From contig WGMQ01000008.1 in NCBI GenBank assembly GCA_016125005.1, forward strand, positions 1 through 44,605: 44,605 bases of DNA. The letters are read 5' to 3'. A model generated the notes under the pieces. The model was not told the origin of the DNA. It was given only the letters and a program-made list of their open reading frames with translations, and made no database searches. The translations under genes and the position numbers were made by a program. Source of the stretch: a bacterium (GTDB lineage Bacteria > Sumerlaeota > Sumerlaeia > SLMS01). Positions 1 through 9,029 of this stretch are shown piece by piece; within the stretch, counting starts at the first letter, position 1, and each line of letters begins with the position of its first letter.

Positions 1-159
1 ACCTTCGCCGGCATGACGATCCTGTCGATGGTGCTGGGCCTTGCCAGCGTCATGACGGGCCTGTGGGTCGCGTGGGAACTCGACTGGCCCGCCGGCGCCA
101 GCATCATCCTGGTGCAGGCCGTCGTCTTTATCGCAGCGCTCCTCTTCCGCCGCCGCTAA
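1..159 (+). CDS. C-terminal end of an ABC-3-type metal ion permease (partial)
   Basis: The frame is open from the first base and gives 52 residues before a TAA stop. It contains two hydrophobic segments separated by a short WELDWPAGA loop and ends with an arginine-rich tail (FRRR). The alternation of small residues (MTILSMVLGLASVMTGL) and the short hydrophobic end resemble the last two membrane helices of ZnuB/MntB-type permeases that import zinc or manganese. The start and the partner ATPase and binding protein lie outside the window. Another polytopic permease cannot be excluded from so short a tail. Confidence 0.5.
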   Translation, partial: TFAGMTILSMVLGLASVMTGLWVAWELDWPAGASIILVQAVVFIAALLFRRR

Positions 160-283
160 TCGGATGCGCTCTTCGCGCTCCATTCGTTCCTGATCTTCTC
201 CCTTCCGCTTGCTCGCCGTGCCTCCATGAGCGATGGTTCACTGGCACTGTATTGAGTCACTTCCGTAAGGGTGGGGGCATACC

Positions 284-2611
284 ATGTCCAAGCAAAGTGT
301 CGCTGAATTAGGTAGTCTTCTGGATGCAGCAACCGATGGCGCGACGCGGTTGGCGCTGCTGCGCAGGCTGGGTCGCCGGGGTCGCGAGGCGGGAGAAGTC
401 GCCTCACAAGTCGCCGCCTGTCTGGGCGACCCGGACGAGGCAGTCGCCATGGCGGCCTGCGGAGTTTTCAAGTCGTGTAGCTATGCGGTTACCGAGGCCA
501 TCCAGGGTCGCTTGCTGGACCTGATCATGGACCCGACGCGATCGAACAAGTTGCGCGCAGAGGCCGCATGGGCTCTGTCCATGACGGTCGAGCGAGCGGG
601 CCCCTTGGAGCCACGAATTCGCGAAGCCATCGCGGTCGCGCCGAAGGCCGCCTTGCAGCACATGGGTGAGCTGCTGTCGGGCCTTTCTCTCGAAGGGCTC
701 GATGTCGTGCTGGACCTGTTCGAGGGAGCCCCCGCCACGATTTACAACGCCCTCTACAATCGCCGGGGACAGCTTGTCTCGCGCCGTGAGCGCATCGAGG
801 AGTTGACGCGCCACAAGAAACCGGCGGTGCGATTGAACGCGGTCAAGCTGATCGGACGCATGGGGCCAGCGTGTGGTCCGTCGCTGCCGGCCCTCTGCGC
901 GGTGCTGAGGAACGACAGCGAGAAGGACGAGGTTCGCGACGCCGCGGTACATGCCTGCCTCGATCTTCGTCGCCACGCGCGCTCGCCGGAAGTGGCGGCC
1001 GCACTCGTCCATCTGGTGCAGGCGTCGACGCTCCCCAAGGTCCATCAGTTCTACGCCACCTACTTCATGCAGCGGGCCCTGGAGGAACAGGGTCCGCCGA
1101 TGATCGCCCTGCTGGAGCCTCTCGCCGAGCACCCCGACGGGCACGTGCGCCGCGCCGTGGTGGGAGTCGTGACGGCCATCAAGAACCGCACCGGTGAGGC
1201 CGGGTTCGAAGACTACAACACCGTGGACGAGGAAGTCGCCGCCATCGGCCAGACAAAGCTGGATCCCGAGGAACTCCTGCCGGAAACCAAGGCCGACGCG
1301 CCGGCGGCAAAGAGCCCGGCCCCCGTCGATGTGGACGACGAGGAGCCGGAGGAGGACGATGAAGAAGAGGATGATAACGAGGATGGGGACGATGATGACG
1401 AGGCCGAGGACGGTCCGGAGCACCGAATCGCCGCCGGGGACGATGCGGGCGCGGCCCTCATCCTGGCGGGTCTGCGCGACCCCGATCCGCGCGTTCGCTA
1501 TGCCGCCGCGGAGAAGCTGGAAGACTACACTCCTGCGGGCGTCCAGCATCGTGGCATCGCGGATCGCCTGCTCGAATTGGTGCGCACGACCACCGCGGAA
1601 GCAGAACTGGGCCAGATGGTGGAGGCGCTGGCCAGTCTGCCGCCCGACTATCCTGGTGTGCTGGACGAACTGCGCAAGGCGCTCACGCATCCGAGGGAGC
1701 GCATCCGTTGGTCCGCCTGCCACGCCGCCAAGGACATGGGCCCCGGCGCCGCCCCGGTGCAGGCTGACGTGCTGACGCTCGCCCTGCGACGTCTTGGCGG
1801 AGAGGACACGGAGTATCCCAGCTGGACCTTCCGGTTCGATCCGCGCAGCGATGCGTTGAAGGCACTCGGCGCGATCAATCGCCCCACGGCGGAGGTCACG
1901 GAGGCGTTGCAGGGGGTGGTCGAGGTTAGGCCGAGCGCCGGCTTCAGCGACGAGTGGATGATTTGGGCGCAGGCGGCCGAACTGTTGGTGAAATGGGGTG
2001 CCTTCACGCCCACCCTGCGCGCGCGGCTGGTGGAACTCTTGGATTCGAGCGACGCCAATGACCGAGAGTACGCCGCGCGTATCTGCGGGCAGGAGGGCTG
2101 GAAGCGGTCTCCCGCCCCCGACGTCGCCGAAGCTCTCGCTGCACGGCTGAAGAAGGAACGCAGCCAGAGGGTGAAGCGTGAGATCATCAGGGGGCTGCGA
2201 TCCCACGGGAACCACGCCGAGTCGGCGGTCAAGGCGCTGGAGGGCCTTGCAAAGAAAGGTGACGAGCAAGCGGTCCGTAGCCTGCTCTCGATTCAGCCCG
2301 GCAACCTGGTCGGAATCGAGTTCCTGAAAGCGCACCTCAAGCAGAAGTTGGACAGCCACGCGGTTCATCTGATCGGCGAGTTTCCGGCGGCGGTCCGTGC
2401 GTCGAGGGAACTCCTTGTGCGACTCATGGAGTCCGCCCAGGCGAAGGGCATACTCCAAGTGCTGGTGGCGACGCTGCTGGAGGAGAACGGACTCGGCGAT
2501 GACAACACGCGCAAGATCATCGTCAGTGCGGCACAACCGAAGAACCCCATGAAGCTCCCGACATGGCAGGTCAACGCGGTCGCAAAGCTGCGCCAGCGAA
2601 AGGGATGGTAG
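284..2611 (+). CDS. Large HEAT-repeat protein with an acidic linker
   Basis: This 775-residue protein has no signal peptide or membrane segment, so it is probably cytoplasmic. Almost the whole length is built of paired amphipathic helices of HEAT type (for example RHKKPAVRLNAVKLIGRMG and DPDPRVRYAAAEKLEDY). The two solenoid halves are separated at about residues 345-385 by a very acidic stretch of Asp and Glu. HEAT solenoids normally act as protein-binding scaffolds; no catalytic domain is visible. The ATG at 284 is preceded by a G-rich ribosome-binding site (GTGGGGG) about 7 nt upstream. It ends 18 nt from the end of a convergent, secreted HEAT-repeat gene. The specific partner is unknown. 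Confidence 0.85.
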   Translation: MSKQSVAELGSLLDAATDGATRLALLRRLGRRGREAGEVASQVAACLGDPDEAVAMAACGVFKSCSYAVTEAIQGRLLDLIMDPTRSNKLRAEAAWALSMTVERAGPLEPRIREAIAVAPKAALQHMGELLSGLSLEGLDVVLDLFEGAPATIYNALYNRRGQLVSRRERIEELTRHKKPAVRLNAVKLIGRMGPACGPSLPALCAVLRNDSEKDEVRDAAVHACLDLRRHARSPEVAAALVHLVQASTLPKVHQFYATYFMQRALEEQGPPMIALLEPLAEHPDGHVRRAVVGVVTAIKNRTGEAGFEDYNTVDEEVAAIGQTKLDPEELLPETKADAPAAKSPAPVDVDDEEPEEDDEEEDDNEDGDDDDEAEDGPEHRIAAGDDAGAALILAGLRDPDPRVRYAAAEKLEDYTPAGVQHRGIADRLLELVRTTTAEAELGQMVEALASLPPDYPGVLDELRKALTHPRERIRWSACHAAKDMGPGAAPVQADVLTLALRRLGGEDTEYPSWTFRFDPRSDALKALGAINRPTAEVTEALQGVVEVRPSAGFSDEWMIWAQAAELLVKWGAFTPTLRARLVELLDSSDANDREYAARICGQEGWKRSPAPDVAEALAARLKKERSQRVKREIIRGLRSHGNHAESAVKALEGLAKKGDEQAVRSLLSIQPGNLVGIEFLKAHLKQKLDSHAVHLIGEFPAAVRASRELLVRLMESAQAKGILQVLVATLLEENGLGDDNTRKIIVSAAQPKNPMKLPTWQVNAVAKLRQRKGW

Positions 2612-2629
2612 ACGTCACCGGGGCAGCGC

Positions 2630-3802
2630 TCAGCTCCCCTTGTTCTTCTCCTGCTTGATGTACTCGGGAAGGTCCTGGTCGATGACGCGGGCGCTTTCGG
2701 CGATGGCGGGATTCTCGTCCTTCTTGAGGGCGCGAATGATCGAGCGCGCCTTGCGGGGGTCGGAGACCGCGAGCCAGCGCATGGCGGTACTGCGGATGTC
2801 CAGTTCCTCATAGGGATTCTGGGCGATTTCGCGCAGCTCGTCGAAGCGCTCCTTGCCGGTTTCCTGAAGGACGCGGCGCGCTTCGTAGCGACGGTCGTAG
2901 TCCTCGCTGGTAAGCTTCCCGAGGTCCATGCTGGCGCGGAGGATTCCGCGCAGCGATGTCGGATCGACAACGACCGGCTGCGGCGGGTTGTTGAGGCGGC
3001 GGATCACGTCGGCGCGCTGCGGGGCGAGCGACGCTTCGGGAGTCTCCGCCCAGGCACGCAATTCGGCAATCAGCTCGCGGCGACGCGCCAACGGGGTGTT
3101 GGCTGTATAGCCATAGTTCCGCCCGGCGATCGCATAGATCGAGCTGAAGGCGGCAACGCTGTCCGTCGAGTCGGGATTCGAGGCGAGGGCGACGAGCGGC
3201 GGAATGCCGCTAGTGAGCCCCATGAGTGAGAGCGCCTCGGCGCCCCGCGTGATGAAGGCCGTCCCGGTCTCGGTGCGCATCAGGTCCAGGATCACGGGTT
3301 CGGCAGACGGATCGCCGATCAGGCCGAGGGCCACGACGGCGTTCAGCGACAACAGGCGGCGCCCGAGCGCGACCTGCTGGTCCGCGGACTCGATGGGGAG
3401 GTCCTCCACGTCGCGCCGGAGGATCGACGAAACACCGGCCGGTCCCTTGCGCTGCGCGATCTCAAGAAGCACCGGCACACCAGCGGATGCGCCGGTCAGG
3501 CCAAGCTCCTGGATGGCCGCATTGACCACATCGATCTTGCGGGCGGGCTCGCTGGGAAGATTGGGATTCTGTCCCGGTGCGGGCGCGGGAAAGCCATCGC
3601 GGAGGAAGGGAATAAGCGTCTCCGGAAGGGGCGTGATCCCGTGGGAAACTAGGATCTGGCGGCGCTCCGCCTGGCCGGGATCGGCCACGATGGCGGCGGG
3701 CCAGCGGCTGTCGCTGCGGGACTCGGCAGGGGCGTTGGCGGCGAGCGGTGCGAGGGCGAGCAAGCACGCGAGCAACATCCCCCGATGTTGGGCCATGCGC
3801 AT
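2630..3802 (-). CDS. Secreted HEAT-repeat protein
   Basis: The 390-residue product begins with a Sec signal peptide (LLACLLALAPLAANA, cleavage near residue 24-26). The rest is mostly helical HEAT/armadillo-like repeats (for example SLNAVVALGLIGDPSAEPVI and RSTAMRWLAVSDPRKA), and it ends in a lysine-rich tail (EYIKQEKNKGS). It is probably periplasmic and protein-binding; no enzyme motif is seen. The ATG is supported by an AAGGAG 7 nt upstream. It lies 24 nt downstream of smpB on the same strand and is the last gene of a likely four-gene minus-strand run. Its partner is unknown. Confidence 0.8.
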   Translation of the reverse strand: MRMAQHRGMLLACLLALAPLAANAPAESRSDSRWPAAIVADPGQAERRQILVSHGITPLPETLIPFLRDGFPAPAPGQNPNLPSEPARKIDVVNAAIQELGLTGASAGVPVLLEIAQRKGPAGVSSILRRDVEDLPIESADQQVALGRRLLSLNAVVALGLIGDPSAEPVILDLMRTETGTAFITRGAEALSLMGLTSGIPPLVALASNPDSTDSVAAFSSIYAIAGRNYGYTANTPLARRRELIAELRAWAETPEASLAPQRADVIRRLNNPPQPVVVDPTSLRGILRASMDLGKLTSEDYDRRYEARRVLQETGKERFDELREIAQNPYEELDIRSTAMRWLAVSDPRKARSIIRALKKDENPAIAESARVIDQDLPEYIKQEKNKGS

Positions 3803-3826
3803 GATGAGACTCCTTGGTGGAGAGGA

Positions 3827-4309
3827 TCAGCGGAGCTTGTGGTCGCGGCGCAGCTCGCGCTGGAGATCGCGTTCCTTGATGGTCTCGCGCTTGTCGTGGG
3901 CCTTCTTGCCGCGACAGAGCGCCAGCTCGACCTTCGCGAGGCCGCGCTGGTTGAAGTAGAGTCGGAGTGGGACGAGGGTCAGACCCTGCGTGGCCACTTG
4001 ACCCACGAGCCGGTCGATCTCCTTGCGATGCATCAGGAGGCGACGCTCGCGGGTGGGATTCGACTGCACGAAGTTGGCCTGCGTGTATGGCTTGATATGG
4101 AGGCCGCGGAGGAACACCTGCCCGCCGATCTCCTGCGCGTAGGTGTCGGTGAGCGAACCGCCGCCTTCGCGGAGTGACTTCACTTCCGACCCGGCGAGTT
4201 CGATCCCCGCCTCGTGCTTCTCGATGATCTCGTAATCGAAGCGAGCGCGACGATTCTCCACGGTCACGTCGTTGGAGAAGCGCTTCTTCTTGTTCTTCTT
4301 GTCAGTCAT
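3827..4309 (-). CDS. smpB: SsrA-binding protein SmpB
   Basis: The protein has 160 residues, the usual SmpB length. It shows the family hallmarks: the N-terminal RRARFDYEIIEKHEAGIEL, the GSEVKSLREG motif, the central FLRGLHIKPY segment, the VPLRLYF(N)QRGLAKVELALCRGKK core, and a basic C-terminal tail rich in KRETIKERD. SmpB delivers tmRNA to stalled ribosomes for trans-translation. Its ATG overlaps the last 8 nt of the upstream secreted-protein gene, so translation is probably coupled. No tmRNA gene is visible in this window. Confidence 0.97.
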   Translation of the reverse strand: MTDKKNKKKRFSNDVTVENRRARFDYEIIEKHEAGIELAGSEVKSLREGGGSLTDTYAQEIGGQVFLRGLHIKPYTQANFVQSNPTRERRLLMHRKEIDRLVGQVATQGLTLVPLRLYFNQRGLAKVELALCRGKKAHDKRETIKERDLQRELRRDHKLR

Positions 4310-5744
4310 GTTCGCCTGGGGTCGAGGTCTGGGTTCCCGCCACCTGCGCGAGGGGTGCGGGGGCCACGCGGATCAGCGCGCCAACGGCGCCGTCGAAGGG
4401 GTCCTTCGAGTCGCCGAGTGTGTCCTCGCCGACATATACCGCGCCGGTGGCGTGGGAGCGGGGGCGCTTGGAAAACTTGAAGACGAGCGGGCTGCCTTCG
4501 GTGGGGCGCTTGGCGATGGCGTATATACGCGCGATGGGTCCCATCTTGCCGCGGGTCATCTCGCCGTCGGTGGTGGCCACGCGATACTTGATGAGGCCAA
4601 GGCCCTGATAGACGATGTTGTCGATGTGCAGGTCCCAGGGGAACATTTCGCGGAAGGGACCATCGAGGACATTCGTCTCGCGGGTGATCCAGTTGTCTTT
4701 GTCCGCGTCGGCGACCTGGATCACGTCGGGGTCGAAGGCGATCAGCAGGTTCACCCCGTCGAGCATGGAGAAGATGCGGTTGTCGAGGACCACGTCGACG
4801 TAGAAGGGCTCGCCGACGATGATGGGCTCGGGCTGTGGGACGAGTGACAGGCGGACGCCGCCGATCTTGTCGGTGGTGTGCTGATAGACGCTCGGGTCGG
4901 TAAGGAGAGCCGCGGCTTCGCGCGGATCCTCGGGGAGGACCGTCACCACCATGTTCAGCGTGCCGTCGCCCGGGTCGCGGGCGCTGCCGAGAATGTCGCG
5001 CCCCTTGTTGGTCAGGGCGGTGTGGTACTCCTGGCGCGAACTGAACTCGAGCTTCGATTCCATCACCACGCGCTTCGCTTTCCAGCGAATGGACAGGATC
5101 GGCTTTCGGTCGAGTGTCACGGGGCCACTGAGGGCCGCTTCGTACAGCAACTGGCCGTAAAGACCATCAAATTCCGCCGTGGGCTCGCCAACGATGGACG
5201 GGGCGATCGCCGAATCATTGACGGCGACGGGCTCAAAGGTCTCCGCGTCGTAGGAAAGAATCACGCGCACCGCATCGAAGGGGATCTGCGCCTTGTTGTC
5301 GAAGCCGATGTCGGTGACGAACTCCTCGCCAACGATGACTTGGAGCTGCTGATTGTCGGGGCGACCCTGCTCGTAAATGCGGAGCATGCGCGCCTCCGCG
5401 TCGACATTCATCTGATAGTCGCCGACAGCGGACTCGGTCTTGGTTTCCTGGCCGCGTGGCGGGACGGGCAGGTCGGCGGGCACCGCTTCGACGCTCCCCG
5501 GGTTGTCTCCACCGCTCTCTGGGGGCGGTGCCACGGGCGGAGCGTTGGTAGGCATGGTCGCGGCGGGATTGACGCCCGCCATGATCATCGTCGCCTGGGC
5601 GGCGCGCTGGGCTTCCAACTGCTCGGGCGTGGGAGTCTTCTCGGCGGTCTTCCCGCCGTCGTCGGCCATGACGACGCCGACCAATGCCGCCAGGGTGACG
5701 GCAAGGATTCCGGCTCTCGTTGTTCTTCCCAATCTCATGGACAA
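4302..5744 (-). CDS. Secreted protein with two cohesin-like beta domains
   Basis: The 480-residue protein has an N-terminal signal sequence (AGILAVTLAALVGVVMA), then a Pro/Glu-rich low-complexity region to about residue 125. Two segments follow that read like the cohesin/CBM-associated beta-sandwich. One is around residues 135-225 (VGEEFVTDIGFDNKAQ, then VILSYDAETFEPV). The other is around residues 305-430 (VGEPFYVDVVLDN, then LLIAFDPDVIQV, ending ARIYAIAK). In each, a VGE(E/P)F start is followed by an 'FDP' strand, as in cohesins and related surface adhesion modules. No dockerin or cell-wall anchor is seen. It lies 34 nt downstream of the Fe-binding protein gene and overlaps smpB by 8 nt. 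The cohesin assignment is by pattern only. Confidence 0.7.
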   Translation of the reverse strand: MSMRLGRTTRAGILAVTLAALVGVVMADDGGKTAEKTPTPEQLEAQRAAQATMIMAGVNPAATMPTNAPPVAPPPESGGDNPGSVEAVPADLPVPPRGQETKTESAVGDYQMNVDAEARMLRIYEQGRPDNQQLQVIVGEEFVTDIGFDNKAQIPFDAVRVILSYDAETFEPVAVNDSAIAPSIVGEPTAEFDGLYGQLLYEAALSGPVTLDRKPILSIRWKAKRVVMESKLEFSSRQEYHTALTNKGRDILGSARDPGDGTLNMVVTVLPEDPREAAALLTDPSVYQHTTDKIGGVRLSLVPQPEPIIVGEPFYVDVVLDNRIFSMLDGVNLLIAFDPDVIQVADADKDNWITRETNVLDGPFREMFPWDLHIDNIVYQGLGLIKYRVATTDGEMTRGKMGPIARIYAIAKRPTEGSPLVFKFSKRPRSHATGAVYVGEDTLGDSKDPFDGAVGALIRVAPAPLAQVAGTQTSTPGEHD

Positions 5745-5778
5745 CCTCGCTCAGCCGTTGGTCAGCAAAACCCGTGCA

Positions 5779-6828
5779 TCATTTCAAAGCCAGATGACTG
5801 TGCAACCATTCGGAGCAGGGTGCAATGGATTCCCGGGCTTTTCCCCAGTCCACGGCTAGAATCCGATCCTTGGGGAGCGGTTCAAGCCCCGGGGGCGGTG
5901 CCACGGATTCGCGGACCGGGATCTGGGCGGACCGTGATTTTGCCAGCATCGCCTCCACCTCCTCGGAAAGGAGGAAGTCGATCAGCGCCTTGCCGCCCTC
6001 GGGATTGGGCGAGCCCTTGATCAGCACCACGGTGTTGGGGATCAGGAGCGTTCCCGGCCCGGCAGGATCCTCCTCGGGGTAGTACATCTTCACGGGGGCG
6101 CCGTCCTCAATCGCGCCGTAGGCATCGTCCGTGTCGGTCCAGCAAAAGGTGGCGCGGCCATCCACGACGGCGTCACGGGCCTGGGCGTTCCCTGGCATCA
6201 TGAGCCCGTTGTCCACGGCCCGGGTCCAAAAGTCCTTGGAGTAGTCGGCACCGCGCATGGCCCAGATGACGGCTGCGTGGCTGCTCGTGGTCCCGAAGAG
6301 GGGCTTTGCGAACGCCCCCTCCCCCTTCCATGCCGGGTCGATCAGCGCCATCGGCGAGGTGGGAGCAGGGCGATCACCGAGCTTTTTGGTATTCACCAGG
6401 ATCACACGCGCGCGTGCCGCGAAGCCGGTCCAGTGGCCGTCCGGGTCCTTCATCGCATCGGGGATCGTGGCGGCGGACGGTGAATGGTAGGCGGCAGTGA
6501 GCCCCTCCTCCATCAACTGGACGGAGCGTAGTAACTCGTTATTCCAGAATACATCACAGCGCGGCGACTGGCGTTCCGCCAACAGACGATTCACGAGGCC
6601 AACGGTCTTTACCGCCTCGGTGTCGTACACGGGTCGCACCTCGACGCCGGTCCGCCTAGTGTACTCCAGAAGAATCGGTTCGCTGAACTGGCGATCGTGT
6701 GCGGTGTAGATGACGACAGGCTTGGGCGCGTCGTCCGCGAACCCGGCTCCGGTGAAGACTCCGACCAGAAGCAAAACCCCCAACGATAAAAACACGCGCC
6801 TCGCAAGACAAGCGACTTCGTGTGACAT
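5779..6828 (-). CDS. Extracellular solute-binding protein, Fe(III)-type (FbpA/FutA-like)
   Basis: The 349-residue protein has a Sec signal peptide ending near GAGFA|DD. The mature start PVVIYTAHDRQFSEPILLEYTR is typical of type 2 periplasmic binding proteins of the Fe(III)/AfuA-FbpA group, as are LAERQSPRCDVFWNNE, WTGFAARARVILVNT and the GNAQARDAVVDGRATFCWTDTDDA region. It should bind ferric iron or a related anion or cation in the periplasm for an ABC importer. No permease or ATPase of that type is adjacent. A good AAGGAG lies 10 nt before the ATG. It is divergent from the response-regulator gene across a 95-bp gap, and is the first gene of the minus-strand run that includes smpB. Confidence 0.85.
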   Translation of the reverse strand: MSHEVACLARRVFLSLGVLLLVGVFTGAGFADDAPKPVVIYTAHDRQFSEPILLEYTRRTGVEVRPVYDTEAVKTVGLVNRLLAERQSPRCDVFWNNELLRSVQLMEEGLTAAYHSPSAATIPDAMKDPDGHWTGFAARARVILVNTKKLGDRPAPTSPMALIDPAWKGEGAFAKPLFGTTSSHAAVIWAMRGADYSKDFWTRAVDNGLMMPGNAQARDAVVDGRATFCWTDTDDAYGAIEDGAPVKMYYPEEDPAGPGTLLIPNTVVLIKGSPNPEGGKALIDFLLSEEVEAMLAKSRSAQIPVRESVAPPPGLEPLPKDRILAVDWGKARESIAPCSEWLHSHLALK

Positions 6829-6923
6829 TTTCTTTACACTCCTTGATCTGTATTGCGGGGGGTCTGGCCCAGACGTTCTAGTTTGTGTCGCCCCACCGAA
6901 CCGCCCCCCACCGAGGTGATAAC

Positions 6924-7673
6924 ATGTCCGAACTGATCCTTGTTGTTGATGACGAAGAGGATCTCGTCGAATTGGTGGCCTTCAATCTGGAGCGCAACGG
7001 CTTCCAGACGGTGCAGGCCCTCAATGGTCGGGATGCGATCACTCTCGCAATCGAAAAGCTGCCGCGCCTGATCGTGCTGGACCTGATGCTACCCGACGTC
7101 GATGGGCTGGAGGTCTTCCGCACGCTGCGCAAGAACGAGAAGACGGCGGGCATTCCCATTATCATGCTGACCGCCAAGGCCGACGAGGTGGATCGCATCG
7201 TCGGGCTGGAGCTTGGCGCCGATGACTATGTGACCAAGCCATTCTCCCCGCGCGAATTGGTGCTGCGTGTGAAGGGCATTCTGCGTCGCTCGGTCGAGTC
7301 GGTCGCGACTCCGTCCGCATCGCTGGAGTTCGGCCCGATCCGCATCGACCCGGAACGCTTCGAGGTCTACATTGAGGGCGAACTGGCCGTGCTGACTTCG
7401 ACCGAGTTTCGCCTCCTTCAGGAACTGATGGTGAGGCGCGGCAAGGTCCTCACCCGCCGCTACCTGCTTGAGAACGTCTGGGGTTACGTCCACAACGTGA
7501 CCGATCGCACGGTGGACACACACATCAAGCGCCTGCGACAGAAGATCGGTCCCGCGGCAGCCGCCTATATCGAGACGATTCGTGGCGTCGGCTATCGCTT
7601 CGCGGACTCCGAGCGCCAACCGCTCTCGCTCGACGAACTGGAAGACACCGCCGACGAGGTTGACTTGATCTAG
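6924..7673 (+). CDS. phoB: OmpR/PhoB-family response regulator
   Basis: The product has 249 residues. The receiver domain (residues 3-120) has the acidic pair D9/D10, the phosphoacceptor D53 in IVLDLMLPD, T83 and K105 (VTKPF). A C-terminal winged-helix DNA-binding domain follows (about 135-230; ends TRRYLLENVWGY, DTHIKRLRQKIG, IRGVGYRF). The ATG at 6924 is preferred over an upstream in-frame ATG at 6885 because it starts exactly at the family N-terminus and has a GAGGTG ribosome-binding site 6-7 nt upstream. The kinase gene follows after 46 nt. Sequence style favours PhoB, but no phosphate-transport or phoU gene is present here, so the phosphate role is inferred. Confidence 0.9.
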   Translation: MSELILVVDDEEDLVELVAFNLERNGFQTVQALNGRDAITLAIEKLPRLIVLDLMLPDVDGLEVFRTLRKNEKTAGIPIIMLTAKADEVDRIVGLELGADDYVTKPFSPRELVLRVKGILRRSVESVATPSASLEFGPIRIDPERFEVYIEGELAVLTSTEFRLLQELMVRRGKVLTRRYLLENVWGYVHNVTDRTVDTHIKRLRQKIGPAAAAYIETIRGVGYRFADSERQPLSLDELEDTADEVDLI

Positions 7674-7719
7674 GTCCGCGCCTAGCGTTCGGTTTTTCCG
7701 GAGGGCTTCGAAGGGCATC

Positions 7720-9015
7720 ATGGAACCACTGTTGATCGGACTGCTCGGGGCGGTGCTCGGCGCCGCCGCTGCTGCCGCGGGTTGTTACCTCGTCTCGGCA
7801 CAGAGCAAGCGTCGTCGGTTGGCAAAGTTTTACCGCCGCGCGTCCTCGCCCAACGTCGCGGTCCCCGTGGTCACCGCTGACCCGCGCACCAGTGACTACC
7901 TTGATCACGTCGAGTCCGAGTGCAGTCGCCTCATGCAGGACGAGCAACGACTCAAGGCGATCCTTGATGCGCTTTCGGAGGGCCTTGCGCTCATCGATCG
8001 CGACCTCAGGGTGTCGCTCTGCAACCCCGCCTTTGCCACCATGTTCCGCTCGCGCGAAGGGGAATCGCTTCCGCTCGGTGCCATTCACGAGGACAGTCGC
8101 AGCGACTTTCGCCGCGCTGTCGACGCTACTCTCGCGACGCGAGCGGCCACCAGCGTGGAGCTGCGCCTGACCACCACCCCCCCGCGCGATGTCTTCGTCA
8201 CGCTCACTCCCTACGAGGACGAAGCCCTCTCCGAGAGCGTTATCTTCACGGCCTTCGACGTGACCCAGCGAAAGCGCGTCGAGGCCATGCGAAGCGAGTT
8301 CGTGGCGAACGTCTCTCATGAATTGCGCACACCCCTCGCTGCGATTCGCGGTTACGTGGAGACCTGCCTCGAATCCGCCGCCGACGGCAGTGAGCCGCCC
8401 TATGAGCGATTCCTTCCCATCATTCACCAGCACGCCATGCGACTAAATGCGCTCATTGAGGACCTGCTGATTCTCTCGCGCATTGAATCCAAGGGGATGC
8501 AGCTCAATATCCAGCCGCTGGCGCTCGCCGGTGTCGTCGAGAACACCATCGCCACGCTCGCCCCCGCTGCCGAGAAGAAGCGGGTGGCACTCATCAACGC
8601 GCTCCCGCCGCTCCTCCCAAGCGTGAAGGCCGATGCGTCCTCGGTCGAACGAATCCTGATCAACCTCGTGGAGAACGCCATCAAGTATTCCGAGGGAGAT
8701 TCGGAAGTCACCATCACTGCCCGCCTTCAGGCGGACTCGGTGTGTGTGTTGATCAGCGATCAGGGCGTCGGAATTCCCCGCGAGGACCAACAGCGCATCT
8801 TCGAGCGATTCTATCGCGTCGACAAGGCGCGCTCCCGCAAGGCCGGCGGCACGGGTCTTGGACTCAGCATCGTCAAGCACCTGGTGCAGGCCCACGGCGG
8901 TGAGGTGTGGGTCAATTCAGAGGTCGGCCGAGGCTCCACCTTCTTCTTCACGCTGCGACTCGCCGGCCAGAGCGAGCGCGAACCGTCTGCCGTTGCCCTC
9001 GCCGGCAGGGCGTGA
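7720..9015 (+). CDS. phoR: PhoR-like membrane sensor histidine kinase
   Basis: The 431-residue kinase has one N-terminal membrane segment (residues 4-25), a PAS-like domain (about 75-185, from RLKAILDALSEGLALID to FDVTQRKR), a HisKA domain with phospho-acceptor H200 in NVSHELRTPL, and a HATPase_c domain with N box (NLVENAIKYS), G1 (DQGVGI), F box (FERFYRVD) and G2 (GGTGLGLSIVK). It should phosphorylate the response regulator encoded immediately upstream. The single membrane helix and absence of a large periplasmic loop match PhoR rather than a chemosensing kinase. A GAAGGG ribosome-binding site precedes the ATG. Confidence 0.92.
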   Translation: MEPLLIGLLGAVLGAAAAAAGCYLVSAQSKRRRLAKFYRRASSPNVAVPVVTADPRTSDYLDHVESECSRLMQDEQRLKAILDALSEGLALIDRDLRVSLCNPAFATMFRSREGESLPLGAIHEDSRSDFRRAVDATLATRAATSVELRLTTTPPRDVFVTLTPYEDEALSESVIFTAFDVTQRKRVEAMRSEFVANVSHELRTPLAAIRGYVETCLESAADGSEPPYERFLPIIHQHAMRLNALIEDLLILSRIESKGMQLNIQPLALAGVVENTIATLAPAAEKKRVALINALPPLLPSVKADASSVERILINLVENAIKYSEGDSEVTITARLQADSVCVLISDQGVGIPREDQQRIFERFYRVDKARSRKAGGTGLGLSIVKHLVQAHGGEVWVNSEVGRGSTFFFTLRLAGQSEREPSAVALAGRA

Positions 9016-9029
9016 GCAATCTCGGGGAC

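Noticed and set aside
404..2536. 710-codon open frame antisense to the HEAT-repeat gene
   Set aside because: A G+C-driven shadow frame with Arg/His/Gln-rich composition and no domain; the sense strand has clear HEAT repeats.
6866..6880. Short GTCTG/CAGAC inverted repeat as a Pho box in the divergent region
   Set aside because: The arms are only five bases and do not match the CTGTCAT-type Pho box; too weak to list.
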